A stretch of 64,000 nt of DNA. Origin: Cyprinodon diabolis (Eukaryota; Chordata; Actinopteri; Cyprinodontiformes; Cyprinodontidae). The notes under the pieces were generated by a model. The model did not search any database. It was not told where the DNA came from and saw nothing but the letters and a program-made list of their open reading frames with translations. Both the position numbers and the translations under genes were made by a program. Positions 51,480 through 63,684 of this stretch are shown piece after piece. The number at the start of each line of letters is the position of its first letter. The stretch's first letter is position 1. Location of the stretch: the NCBI GenBank assembly GCA_030533445.1, contig CM060081.1, positions 17,981,155 through 18,045,154 on the forward strand, given 5' to 3'.

Positions 51480-52470
51480 AAACCATTTGGGCAAATTGCT
51501 TCAATGATCCCCACAATTCACGAAGCTTCATGTGAAAATGTCACCACCTACTGGTGGAGCGCATAACTACAGTTAGTAACATAATCTGTGATTTTTAGCA
51601 ATTGTTTTTCTTGTTTTTGTTTTTTCCCATTCAAGTTCTATTAAATTGTTAATAATTGTTGTGTAATAATAAAATACTATTTATAATGATAATAAAATGT
51701 TTTGTAAGTTTTTTTGTGCAAAATGTCTTAGAAGAGAACAATCATTTAAGGTACACTGTTTTTCTGCCTTTTTAGTGAAATAAGCTAAAGCAGATGGTGA
51801 AAGTGCTTAGTCATTTTTATTCAAAAATCATAGTTTTTACAGTTTTTGGTTTTAATCGGATTGGAAGTTATGTGTTCAACCAATCTTTTGGCTAAACCAA
51901 CCAATTTAATTTAGCAGTATTTTTTCCCAATCTATATTTGTACTAGGGCAAACAAATACAAATTAGTGATTTTTGTCAAAATACTTGTTAGGTATTATCG
52001 AAACTTTAAAAAGCCTACAGTCGTTTTTGAACCATCAACCTCAGAAGTGGCAGTCAATGTCTTACAGCTGACGCCACTAGCAAAATCAACTGTACATTTG
52101 AAAGCAATACTGCTTAACATTGATGATTCAACTGTAATCAGTGGCTTGCATAGATTTTGATCATTAGATGGTTTAATCTGACCAAAATAGTTTTAAATAA
52201 CTAGATTGGTTGTTTTCCAACCAATCTATTCTTAGAAAATATCCAAACTCTATTCAACTGATGGCAACTCTCCTACAAACTTCCACATCTTGACTGAGTA
52301 GTGAGGCTGTTTAAATGCCTGTTGAAGTTATCGCGTTGTCCAAACCACTTCCTCTCATGTTAGGTGGTATCATGGTAGAGAGGCTCCAAACGCCATAAAT
52401 TTTGGCCCCTAAATGAATCACGCTACGACACACGCTTCGGGGAAATGCCCCCTCAATTACTCAACACAAG
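51480..52470. other. AT-rich non-coding DNA, nothing recognised
   Basis: No supportable gene. A short stretch at 52028-52085 has faint tRNA-like wording but no foldable cloverleaf that I could draw. Confidence 0.3.
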
Positions 52471-52478
52471 CCTGTCAC

Positions 52479-53464
52479 CAGTGTTGGGAAAGTTCTCTTT
52501 CTACGTAAACTAGTTCAAAGTTCAGTTCACACATTTTAAAATGAACTAGTTCAGTTCATAGTTCATAATTTAAAAGAACCACAGACAGCAATTATTTTAT
52601 CAGTTGTAACACTGAAACTGTGCTTCAGTTTTCATCTTCACATCCAGTTTTGAATCCTTATCAACCAGGGTTTACATTAGCATTGAGGGGACAGCATTTC
52701 CCCATTGTTGCTTTAACGCTTTGTTGCTGTCCATTCACTTCACACTAGTAGCAGCTGCAGCTTTCACCCCTACAGTATATTCTCAAAAACATCAGGAAAA
52801 ATGTGCTGCTTGAATGGTCTTTTTTATGAGGAATTATTAAAAGAAAAACAGGAAAGTAGTCTTTAAGGTGCAAATGTTTTTTTTTTTTTTTTTTTATTAT
52901 TTTTTCCATTTGAAATTTCATTTCAATACATACTAAAAAGGAATACTGGAATCCTGTAAAATTATACCAGGCAGGTTTAAGTGCGGATTTTTTTACTGAA
53001 AGCCGGCGGGCAAAGTTTGCAGAGAAATGTAAGATTGTTGCCATCATCCTCACCGACCACCTGGTCATAAAACTGTTTTAAGTGATCATACTGTTGCTTT
53101 GTAGGCTCCACGGTCGCCTCCATGCTGCTCTGGCTTCCACGCTGCATTTTGTTTTGATGACGCACGCGGCTTTAGACTACGACACTGGTAGCTGGTGTTG
53201 CCAGATTGGGTGTTTTTCCCGCTACATATTAAGGCCTGTTTACGGTGTGATTTAGCCGGGGTTTCACCTGGAGGGCTCTATAGAAATCTGGCAACCTCTT
53301 GAACGGAGTTGAACTGAGAGAGCATGCCGTTCACAGACACCAGAATGAACGAGTTCACAATAACGTTCATCAGGTAGTAATACAGTACGTTCAGTTCACG
53401 TTCGCCCAAAATATGAACGAGTTCATGAACTTTCGTTCAATGAACGCGTTCAGGCACAACACTG
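52479..53464. mobile_element. Non-autonomous hAT element with transposase remnant
   Basis: Begins CAGTGTTGGGAAAGTTC and ends GGCACAACACTG, with CCTGTCAC at 52471-52478 and 53465-53472 as an 8-bp duplication. Both ends carry many 'agttca'/'tgaac' repeats. At 986 bp it is too short for a transposase but retains a BED-like fragment on the minus strand. A T-rich run lies at 52877-52906. Confidence 0.95.
52977..53165 (-). pseudogene. hAT transposase amino-terminal (BED-like) fragment
   Basis: A 62-codon frame with 'DHLKQFYDQVVGEDDGNN' followed by 'LTFLCKLCPPAFSKK'. The CxxC pair (CKLC) is the first half of a BED-type zinc finger; the His pair that should follow is missing because the frame ends at 'KIRT'. 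It lies inside a hAT element, so it is most simply the leftover first exon of the parent transposase after internal deletion. Confidence 0.6.
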
Positions 53465-53880
53465 CCTGTCACCCTATTTAAATGCATAGTGGAGGATTTT
53501 CAAAAATTTTTGAAAAGACCCTCTCCCTTCACTTTAAAAAAATGCTAATGAACAACCCTGTACCTGCTCCCAAGAGGGACGACATGCAAGATCATGTGCG
53601 ATCCAATTTCTCCTAGTGCACGTTCTGTTTAAAAGTTGCTGTTTGCATCACTGATATAAGCTTAATTTTACAAATTCCAAATTTCCAAAGATTTGGAAAT
53701 ATTTTCCTCTATGTCAGACTCACCACTGGGAAGAGCACGTACTGTAGGATGTCCTTACGTAAATATATCACCAGAATGATTGACATTGAGGAGAACCACT
53801 TATTTTGATGATCCTCCCGGAAAAAGAACATCCTCCCCTATACCTTTAACGCAATTAGTGATTCATGCACCACTATGTGA

Positions 53881-54692
53881 TGTTAGGAATCCAGTTTGTG
53901 TGGGTTGTGTTTTTGTGTGTTTTCCCTCCACCACCAGGTGGTGCCTGGTTCTCATTAGCCTTCTCACACACCTGCGGATGGTTGCCTCATTACCGGAGGA
54001 CTCTTAAGCTGCTGACTGCCACTACCTCGACGCCAGAGTGTTTGCCAGTTTTGGGTACTCTAGCCAAGCTGAGTTTTGCTAAATCAAACTGAGTTTTTGT
54101 CAGCTGAGCCTTAACCTTGTTGTTTTTGTCTTTGCGTCTCGGCAGGAAGTGACCCTGCTAACTGGATGTTTTGGAACTTCTCCCCCTGGAAGGATCGTCT
54201 GAGCTTTAAACTGAGCTGGGGATTCAAACTGGATGTTTGGATCAACCTTTCCCCAAAGGATTGTTTGAGCTTCTCACTGAGCAGGGGATTCATCTCCACA
54301 AGAAACCGTTCAAGTACCATTGGAAATCTAAGTGGCAGTCAGCTCCTCCGTTCCTCTAAGAAACACCTCAACATGGGTAAACCCTGTCCGCCCTCCAACG
54401 AGCAAGTCAATTGCTGGAACAACCCATACCGACTGGATTCAGAGAGAGACACCTTTTCTGGAAAAGTGAGTCCTGTCGTCTTTATTCCCGTTTGCAAATT
54501 GAAGCTCAATTTTCCCACTGAGCCTGAACTAACCACTGGAACTTCCCCTTCATTTTTCAGTCCTGGTTCACCAGTGTTCAGAGCAGCATTGGACCCATCT
54601 CTACCAGTTCTCAATAAACCTGTTAAACCTTCCTCTGGTCTCTCTGTTTGGTTTTCTGCATGTGGGTCAGATCTTTGAATAAAATCAAGACA
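53881..54692 (+). mobile_element. Solo LTR, 5-bp target duplication
   Basis: Starts TGTTAGGAATCC and ends AAATCAAGACA, with TGTGA at 53876-53880 and 54693-54697. AATAAA at 54613-54618 ('ctcaataaacctg') and a CT-rich tail before the end fit a plus-strand LTR. The open frames inside (for example 54166-54678) contain internal repetition ('FKLSWGF', 'FSLSRGF') but no gag or pol signature, and are probably chance. Length 812 bp. Confidence 0.85.
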
Positions 54693-54697
54693 TGTGA

Positions 54698-57179
54698 TGC
54701 ATATGAGTTCTGTTGTCAGAGCTACAGCTTCTCCCTGACCTGTTAAAATGTAGTTGGATGATTTCTAAAGAAGAAAGCTCCCTCAAAACAGCAACCTTAA
54801 CATGGCTCTGCAGCACTCCTTGGGATCAGCAGGGAGGAATGTAACAATATACATAACCTACCTTTTTATGATAATTGGAGCTTTATGTTCCAGTCTTGTT
54901 AAGTATGATGTGTACAGTTTTTACTGCCATTTGGCCAACGCAGTCTGTTTTAGTTTATCTTTATAACTAAATACATGACAGACTTCCAACTATGAAAAAT
55001 ATGGCCCTTTAGTAAGCACTGGAAAATATCACCTATAAAAGTCATTGTTTGGTGTCACTGATATGTCTTTTGCATGGCAAAAAAGAAAGCTTGTTAGCTG
55101 ATGAATTTCGGGACGTGAAGTTTGAATGTGGGGATTCATCTTTCCCTTGTGTCTTAGTTCCCATTAAAATCACAAGCAGAGTAAATCCCCCTGTGTTTTA
55201 TTGTGTTCTATTACAGTGAACTACATCCAGCCATCCTGCCTGCCTGCCTCCTAAACAGTGTCACATGTCTGTTGAGCAATAGTGTGGTCTGTGCTAATTC
55301 ATTATGAAAGCCCTTCATGACTGACAGGCATGATGATGGGGACGTTATAAAACTTAACTCAAAGAAGAATTGAGGTTTTGTTAATATGAGGCCAACAATA
55401 ATTAAGGAAGCCCTTGTAAGGTGAAAGTCTCGCCTCTCAAACTCTGAGAGTTAACATGAGTCAGGATTTGTTGAGACACTGTCCATCAATTTCATGAGGG
55501 TCAAAAGGCGACGGCTGTGCTGTGAGGGACATACAGGGGTGAAGGGATCATGTTTTTATGTTTAGAGGAAAACAACTACACCCATTTCTTTTTGTAGCAC
55601 CTCTGCAGAACCTTTATTATGTTGTGGGTTTTTTTAAACCCAGATTTTTTCAAAATTTTCCTACATGAAGCAGAAGCTTCTTTGGCTAGACTTAGTCTGG
55701 TGATCAACTTTGAGATGTCTTTGAGAGGTCGTTACAGCCCAGTTAAAAAGTTCAGCACCTCATATTTGAGGTTTATTACTTCTATAGCTATGGACTGTGT
55801 TTAATTAAATGGATAAGCTCTGATTTATGCTTGAGATTTGTTTACATACTCTGTTGACCTGAAGCCTTAAAAACCATCGTGATGGTCTTTTTAAGAACAC
55901 ATACGGTCAAATTTCTACAAGATATTTAAGAGCTCAGATGAAAAGACTTCTAAAGAATGAATTTGATAATTGCTTAAATTGTTGAAATCCATAAACTAGT
56001 TCTATTCAAGGTTGTGAAATAATCTACCAGAGGTCTAGTGGCTTAACTTGTTGAGAAGCAGATGCTCAATACATTACAATTTAGATATTCCTTGAATAGT
56101 TTTCATCTTCTAATTGAACTATTATATTAGGAAGTTTTATATGTATATATATATATATTGAGCGCTGAACCCTGAGTCCACCTCCTCTGTTTAAGGTTGT
56201 TTTTTTCTTTCTGTTGCAATCAAAGAAATAAAAATTTCTTCTACACACTTAACTAATTTAGTTAAACATGAGCAGTGGGATATGCACCTTGTAATAATTG
56301 AAGCCATGTAATTGGGCCAAATGATGGTGCTAATACCCTTTCACCCTTTCTCCGAAGTGTGGTCAGATTTGAGGACTTTAACGACCAGCTTCTATAAAAA
56401 TCAGTTTTTCATTTAGTGATTTGTTAAGCCTGTGACTGCATTATTCGGCCTGAGCCTCATTGTGGTGGATCCATTTGCCTTGCTTGGAATGAAGTTTTTA
56501 GGTTTGTTTAAAAGGTATCCCTTTAGAGAATGTAAAAATGCACAGCATACAAATCCTGGGGCTTAAGAGAGGTTGTTCTAAATAGTTATGTGTAATTCCA
56601 AGAGATGTTAAAACTGTTATACAATATTTACCCATACAATGTGGAATATACTCCTGTGTAAAACTAATTCAGAAGCCATTTGTAAATTATTTCAGTATAA
56701 ATGTAAAGGTTCAGCAAGCAGTGACAACCTTTAACCAACGTGCTCATCATACCTCACAGGTATTAATTTATAGAAATTTTTAAAGCACATTTAGTTTTGA
56801 AAAGAATATTCAAACATTTTGTCATCTGATGAAGCAATTTTCAGTTCATCATCAAATGTAAAAAGATAGAAACTAACAGTTGCACATCATTGTGAAGATA
56901 CAGTATGATACCCACTGTGAAATTCGGTACTGGCAGACATGCTGTAGAAAGGCTTTTCTTCAGCAGGAACAGGGAAGACGATCCACATTTATTGCACGAT
57001 GAACTAAGAATAAACAGCAGAGATATTTGGAAGGAAGCCTGTTAGAGGTTTAATTAGACTTAAGATTTGGAGAGGTGTTTACCTTCGAGCAGAGCAATAA
57101 AAAACTTACCACAGCTACAATGGAATGGTCAGGATCACATGTGAAGGAGTCTGTAACAAGACTTTACCCTTTTGACTAT

Positions 57180-57186
<7 letters not shown>
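54698..57186. other. Non-coding DNA, nothing recognised
   Basis: No gene or mobile element boundary supported. Confidence 0.35.
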
Positions 57187-57240
<54 letters not shown>

Positions 57241-57253
57241 TGTATATATATAG
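57187..57253. repeat. (TA)n microsatellite
   Basis: 'cacacacata' leads into about 23 TA units with a short 'catatg' break near 57235. Confidence 0.95.
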
Positions 57254-58129
57254 GGTCTGGCTGTCTCATTCAGTCAAACATTAACAGGATGTTTGCATAA
57301 TCCATAGTGTTAGAAGTCACTATGGATTCCATCATAAGCAGCCATAAAAAAATTTTAATAAATAAATTATGACCCCAACCAGAGCTTTTTTCAAGCTGTA
57401 ACCAAATCAAAAATTGGATTACTTTGGAGGGACACGATAGTTTTGCATTAGGTTTATAACGTATTAGGGCAGTTAGTAATACATTAATATGTTGATGTGT
57501 AGAATATTAACTTCCCAATTCATAACATTTGGAGAAAAAAAAAATCAACCTTCCTTTTCCTTTTCATTGGCTTATGGTGTTTGAGCTGCTCATTAATGGC
57601 ATTTTTAATAAACTTTCCTTCCCTTCTTCTTTTTTTTTAAATGTCACCTAGTTAGAGCTGAGTCACAGCTTGGCAAGCTCACTCCTTCAGAAAGTTGTGC
57701 AGGTCACCTACAAAACTATTGTTGTGATAAGAAAGCAACTCATATCCTTACAGAAAAAAAAAAATAGCCTGCTGTTGTCATGCCCAGAGCTTAATGCCGC
57801 TTTCCACTGAGGCATGTTTAAAAAGCTGAAAGTGTTGTAATTTTTTGTTGAGACAATAGGTCTCTGATTATAGTTAGGAACAGAACAAGGCATAATTATT
57901 TAATGATAATTGCTGAAGGAACATTGCATTTGCTACTGCTTGTTTTTTGTTTTTGGCTGATTAGCTGAAACAAACCTCGGAGATGGTAATCTCTCTCAGT
58001 GGCAGCTGGTGGTTGAAAGAAACTTTTTAGAAAGAAACTGGACAGTTTTTTGGGGTTTTTACAGCACTAGGGCTTGTTTTTCTGACAGTAGGCTGTCAGG
58101 AAAGGAGGTATGAGAGAGAGAGAGAGACA

Positions 58130-58180
58130 TGTGGCAAAGGACCACAGAGTCCTGCACACTAACCACTGCGCCACCTTCAT
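58130..58180 (-). repeat. Short repeat fragment ('ccactgcgccacc')
   Basis: 'gtcctgcacactaaccactgcgccacc' resembles the tRNA-like head seen reversed at 20720-20750. Too short to classify further. Confidence 0.35.
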
Positions 58181-58259
58181 GCCATCTATTTGCACAGTGA
58201 CGCTTTACATTAATTTGCACAGTATATACATGTTTTTAGGCTTTCTACTATTAAAGTAT

Positions 58260-58325
<66 letters not shown>
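58260..58325. repeat. (CA)n-(TA)n microsatellite
   Basis: About 27 CA units followed by six TA units, directly beside a perfect hairpin. Confidence 0.95.
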
Positions 58326-58326
58326 C

Positions 58327-58422
58327 TAATTTAAGAAAACAACTAGAAAATACAATAGCTGAAAGAAAACAACACTCTAGCTGCTTTCAGCTATTGTATT
58401 TTCTAGTTGTTTTCTTAAATTA
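58327..58422. repeat. Perfect 39-bp hairpin
   Basis: 58327-58365 (starting TAATTTAAGAAAACAACTAG) is the exact reverse complement of 58384-58422, with an 18-nt loop (58366-58383). No differences were seen between arms. It has no typical transposon ends or target duplication. Perfect arms suggest either recent formation or ongoing correction between arms. Confidence 0.9.
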
Positions 58423-58592
58423 ATATGGAAATATGATTAGGTTGTATAATTCAGAGATAGGTACAAAGACAGTAGTTAACTTTGATTCTTGGGTTAAAGA
58501 GACTTTATAAACGTTTTTACTGAAAACTATATTTTACTATTTGTTTGCCACAGGTGGCAGTATCAGTATAAGACTCTGTAATGCCTTTTTAA

Positions 58593-59143
58593 AGGCACGC
58601 AATGTAACTTTTGGCCACTAGGTGCATGAGACCTGCAACTGCCTTGATTTTCCTTCTACTAAGCATCGGAAATAATAACATAGATATAGGAGCGAATTGT
58701 TAACTTACCAGTCTAATAATAAAGTTGAGAAAAGAGAATCAGTTTTACATACCGCTTCTTCTTTAAGCCTGCGCCAACGGACAAACCCCTTGCCAAGCTT
58801 GACTCTTGTTTTTCCTTAGGCACAGTCCCTTTCCCGTTTTCTCTTTTTTAGCCTCCTCAGAAGCTTTAAACTTTTTCCTTGCCTCAACCATTACCAGTAG
58901 TAGAGAAAACGCCTTAGCTCCATGAGGAAATAAGAGCCTTTGGCCGTAAAGCAATACATTATTCCATGTAACATGACCTAGCCAATGACGGTGCTTCTTC
59001 TCCCAACTTACATATGTGGTATTTCAAGAGGGGAACCCACCTCGTAGCATTGATAGTGTCAAGTGCTGTATAGTGGCCTGAGGAATTATTTAAAATAACT
59101 CATTTGTGTCAACTATTTAGGTCGCAAAGTCTGCACTGTGCCT
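58593..59143. mobile_element. TTAA-flanked element with exon-like fragment
   Basis: TTAA at 58589-58592 and 59144-59147 bracket ends AGGCACGCAATGTAAC and (reversed) AGGCACAGTGCAGACTTTG. The 551-bp interior has minus-strand coding traces and no transposase. It belongs to the same broad TTAA class as the element at 37335, but its ends differ (AGGCAC versus AGCTRC). Confidence 0.6.
58745..58954 (-). pseudogene. Exon-like fragment in the TTAA element
   Basis: The minus-strand frame contains 'MVEARKKFKASEEAKKEKTG'. After a likely one-base frameshift, a second frame reads 'KLGKGFVRWRRLKEEA' and stops at a GTATGT donor-like sequence near 58753. The F-x-RW-x-x-LK-E-E pattern recalls small uncharacterised fish proteins of the type 'GxAFxRWRxL(K/R)', which is recollection rather than proof. 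No function can be given. Confidence 0.35.
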
Positions 59144-59147
59144 TTAA

Positions 59148-62100
59148 TAATGTAGGGGATATCCTTAGTTTATGACTCTTTAAACATCTTTACCAAGGTA
59201 GCATTTAATTTGAATTTGTCAAATTAGAAGAGAAAATACTTGTTTCCATAACCAACAGTTTAACCCTTTCCCCTTTAGGCCATCTTGAAAAACCACTAGG
59301 CATTTTTTCAAGCAAGCAAATAAGCATTTGGAATATATAGACAGAGACCCTTTGACAGATGTATAGGTTAAAAAAGGCTCTCTAGGGTGATTCTGAGTGA
59401 CAGGGTAAAGCATCTGAGGTTAGCAGGGATTGGATAGCTTGGCTTCTTTTATATCCACCAAGGTGAAATGATCATCACCTCCTGACTGCTTGTCTCAAGC
59501 CTTGAGACCCCAGATGAAACCCAGAACAAGGTCAAGTGATACAGCTCTCGAAAACATCCTTATAAATTCTGCACATACCAAGCATCCACTCACAGCACAA
59601 CTAATACACCTGAACTTATCTTCCTTGTCCCTCCATGGAGATAATATAGGATACAATGGTTAACTGTCACTTATGAACAGCAGTCAGGTGCTGTTATTGT
59701 TTGTAGGCTTAATCTCCTTCCTGACAATTTGAGAGTTCAAGCGTAACAATTATGGCAGGAAGTGTTCTGAAGCAGCAAGACTTAAGGATCTCACAGAACA
59801 CATAAGTGCTGCATACATGACAGAAGGGGTCCTTATGCTGTTCTCTTTACTTTGTTACTGTGGGGGACAAGTTTTTGCTTTTCATGCTATTTCCTGAACA
59901 ATGGCAGTTCCAGGTCACCCAGCTGAAATGTTTTGCCTCTGGGAGCCAAACCAGTGGACTGCACTGCTGCTTTCGGTAATGAGAGATTTGTTGTGATTTT
60001 TATCATTGTCAGAAAAAGGCCCATTCAATCCTGTACCAAATAATGACCCTCTGTTTGCAGCTACCTCTTGTCAAGGGGGTGAAACAAGAACACGTTAAAT
60101 GAAAAGGAAAGGATGAATCAAAGTTGTACTTCATAGGACTTCGGTCATATAATGCAGGTCTTTGTTTAAAAGAAAAGATACTGCAGAGGTCCGAATACTG
60201 ACAGACACACAGGTGGAGCTGTTGCTGATGTGAAGAGCTGCAGACTTGAAAAAACTGGATGGGAGGGCCAGAGACAAGCTAGGTCAAATCAGAGCTGATC
60301 CCAGGTGATCAAGCTCAATGTTAGCTATGTGATTTATAAAACTGACTTATTTCAATACCATAAAGATGCAGTCATTGATAAACTAAGATAACCTGCAGGT
60401 TTCATACACAGTTGCAGGAGCTGGTTTGCACCAACTTCACTAACTCCAACACACTCTCATAGCTTATATTTTCATAATTATCTGTTACAATTTAGAAATG
60501 GTATCAGGATAGTTTCATCTTGAATTGTCGGACATATCAATAGATATTGCAGGGTATTAAAAAATAAAGGTATGGGCAGTAGAAAGAAATCCACAGTCTT
60601 TTAAATGGCTCAGAAAAGTTTTTACAAGCTCTATTACATCACATTTCCAGAACTGCTATCTCCAACTTAAAAGGGGAGAAAAATAAGTCTCTGGCCCTAA
60701 GTCTCTCCAGCTTTTCACAGTAAGAAGAATCGGGGTATCAAAAAACAGAGACCATGTTTCCTGTAACAGGATTTAAGAACATTTTGCAGCCATTAAGAAA
60801 GCAACTTGTCTTGGGGGAAAGCAGAGTAAAAATATATTGGGAAAACATTTCAAATGCAGTGATGCAGGAAGAACAAATTCTGGTCTGACCTGCATGAAGT
60901 AAAATTGACCTCTCACCCAAAGGAATGCTTTAGCAATATTAAAACAGAGAATGTGAGGACCCCCTACTGTTCCTAGACAATAACAGGATTTATCTAAAGA
61001 TAGAATGATAAATTGCTTGATTTCACAAGTCTTTAGCAACAACAGATAAATAAAGCCAAAAGTTTTGACTTATCAGGAAGCTGAAAAGAACCTCATATTT
61101 TTAAAAGAGAACCATCTTTCAACTAGCTATTTAGGTCAAACATGTCTTTTTAAATCAACATCAGGATATCAGCGTGCTGGTGACTTCCTGTGCAGACTGA
61201 CTGAAAGCTGTAGGAAACTGGACTGTAGGTTTTTCTCTCTGCCCCCTGCTGCTGCAGTTTGTCATGTCTGCTTCTCAGGGAGGTGAGGTTCATCCTGGAA
61301 GAGCCTAATAATTCATCCATGGCTGACCTAAGCCTCCAGAAAGCCCTGAGCAAAATTTGTTTTGTTTTCTTCCAATAATATAGATTGTTAAAGCCAACAA
61401 TTAGATAATTCACAAACCTACTATTAACTCATTGCTGCTCAGGCAATGTTGTTTACATCATTAAATCATCTAGTGGTATTAGGAATGATAAAAAAGAAAC
61501 CAGTAAATAATTATAATCTACAGTATAATGATATAAATCTATCAAAAACATAATTAAATATTAAAAACAAACCTATAACAAGCTAACTAGAAAATAATTT
61601 TGACCAAGAGCTGCTGATGCAAATACTGTTGTTCAGCAGAAACCAGCAAGCTGATACACCTCCTATTGAATCCCTTTCAAGCAAGCTATCTATGTTGTTT
61701 ATTCAGCATGTTGGTAAGTCAGAAGCAGAATGATAACGGAACAAACAACCGGTGAACCAGGTAGAAAACTTCCTATGCTCAAATGAAACTTTGCTCTGCA
61801 AATGCAACTCTCACAGGAAGAGTGCTCGCTATCTGTAGTACTACCAAAAGATTTGGTTAAGATCCCAATTTTAAGAGAGCTAAATGGGCAGTTCAAGTGG
61901 GGTCATCTGTGTTTTAGGGAGTTAATCTTCATCTCTGGAGCCAGTACACTCCCCATCAGTGTTGGGCTGCTTTCTAAAGAGGAGCTTTACATTGCTCCTC
62001 ATCCGTATGTGTATCAAACTGGTCAAAGTTCAGGAGCATTCCAAAAATTCTTCTAACATTCCTTAGGGACAGAAAGCGGTGATACAAACCCTGGATGGTA

Positions 62101-62503
62101 CATTATAAGGCAGTATCAAAAAGGGATACGTCCAGCCTCCTTGTTGCATTAGATATTGGCTCATTGGGTATCTCATAGACCAAGTGGTTTGCAGCCTCTT
62201 CTGTTTTAGGACTGATGAACTTTTCAGTGTGTCTCTTTCGTTGGGACTGTGCACCATTAAATAGTATAAATCACTTTGGGGTCCTTGGGCTGGATGAAGC
62301 TCTATATACTGTAAGTACAGGTAGGTGTGGGCTGGTGGCCTGGCATGGCTGCTGACCTGCTCAGGGGTTAGGGAAGAACAGACAAACCCCTTTGCCCCTC
62401 TTTTCTGTTGAGGAGGCAGGGGAAAAGTTGAGGGCCTCCCTTGTACAAATGACGTGCAGCTGACATCAACCAGGCACCCGCGACTTCTCCTTGGACAGCA
62501 AAA

Positions 62504-62504
<1 letters not shown>
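59148..62504. other. Non-coding DNA, mostly unassigned
   Basis: No gene supported. The last 200 bp (62300-62500) are GC-richer, without a recognisable family. Confidence 0.3.

Positions 62505-62543
<39 letters not shown>
62505..62543. repeat. (AT)n microsatellite abutting an LTR
   Basis: About 19 AT units end directly at the TGTCATGG start of the LTR. Confidence 0.95.
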
Positions 62544-62546
<3 letters not shown>

Positions 62547-62639
62547 CATGGTCTTGGTTCTGCTGTTCTTTTCTTTGCTCCTTGTTTTCTAGATTTATTG
62601 GCCTAATTCCAGTTTTGTTGTATTTCTAGATTTATATTA

Positions 62640-63267
62640 GGCCCCGTCCACACGAAGCCGAACCCTGGCCTAAACGCACAAATTTTTCACCAAACCAGCC
62701 TCTCATCCATACGAAGCCGGCGTTTCAGGGGTCTGTAAACAATCTTTTTTTTATTCAGCCTTCAGAGTGGGAAGATTTTGAAACGCCGTTTTCGCGTTTC
62801 CATCTTTATACCACTTTTTTTTTTTTACACGCATGCGTCATAGCGTCCCCTCTAAACACGCATGCGCGACACAGTATCACAACAACAATGGCGCCGTACT
62901 GTGTTGAATGGTTGCTGCTAATGCTACTCACCCTGCTGTCGGGCTTACAACAGAATCTTCTTCTTCTGGAATATCTCCAGGAAGAACAGAGCAATATCGG
63001 CGACATAGTTCAGCACCTGAATTTGACTGAACCACGAAAATGGACCCGCAGGGCAACCATGTATAAATATTAGTGCGCATGCCCAACATTTCGTCGCCTA
63101 TTTTTGCTTTGGCTCCAGAGCGCCACTTACAGGCCTTGCATACATTTTGCAGCGTTTTCATGCATTCGTGTGGATGATCACATTTATTTTACGTCTCCGT
63201 CTTTACGACAAACGTTCTGGAAAATATTAGCGTTTCGTGTTCGTTTTGACTTCGTATGGACGGGGCC
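62640..63267. mobile_element. PIF/Harbinger-like MITE inside the LTR
   Basis: Ends GGCCCCGTCCACACGAAG and, reversed, GGCCCCGTCCATACGAAG, flanked by TTA at 62637-62639 and 63268-63270. A 3-bp TTA duplication is the PIF/Harbinger hallmark. The 628-bp interior has a small plus-strand frame at 62888-63073. Confidence 0.9.
62888..63073 (+). pseudogene. Small ORF in the PIF-like MITE
   Basis: ATG in good context (acaacaATGG), 61 codons, with a leucine-rich start 'VEWLLLMLLTLLSGLQQNLL' and then 'EYLQEEQSNIGDI'. The minus strand is also open over part of it. It could be the amino-terminal remnant of the parent Harbinger transposase or accessory protein. No catalytic residues are present, so function is unknown. 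Confidence 0.35.
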
Positions 63268-63684
63268 TTAGTTCTCATGTTTTTCTATTGTCCTCTTTTG
63301 CCCTCTTGTGTGTGTATGTTCCTTTCCCCTTGGCTCCCTCGTTGTCTCCTCTCACACCTGTTCCTTGTCTGCTCGTCAGCCCTCCCTTTGTCTCTCTCTG
63401 CTATATATGCTCTCCCTCTGCTCTCACTATTTGTTGGTTCCTTGTCTTTGCTGTCCTCCCATGCTGTTGTCCACGTTCCTCGTCTCTCCCTGGCTCCTCG
63501 TGTTTGGTTTTCCCCAGATGTCTCCATAGTTCTGGTTTGCTTTTGATTATTAGTTGGATTTTTGCATTCCTGCCTTTGTTACTGTTTTTGCCCCATTAAA
63601 CTCCCAAGAAATCTCCTCAGCCTCTCTGCCTCTGCATTTGGGTCCTCTACCACAACCAAACCCTGACAAAAGGAACCAGCCACA

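Larger units (their letters stand above)
62544..63668 (+). mobile_element. 5' LTR of a Ty3/gypsy-like retrotransposon, MITE inside
   Basis: Starts TGTCATGGTCTTGG and ends CAAACCCTGACA. Excluding the MITE at 62640-63267 and its extra TTA, the LTR is about 494 bp, close to the solo LTR at 47945 (511 bp), with which it shares the start (TGTCATG) and the phrase 'ctctgcatttgggtcctc' near the end. ATTAAA at 63595-63600 is a probable polyadenylation signal. Coding sequence follows, so this is a 5' LTR and the element continues beyond the window. A clear primer-binding site was not seen right after the LTR. Confidence 0.85.

Noticed and set aside
54166..54678. 170-codon plus-strand ORF
   Set aside because: It lies wholly inside a solo LTR with intact ends and duplication. 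The repeated FKLSWGF/FSLSRGF reflects short repeats in the LTR and no gag or pol motif is seen.
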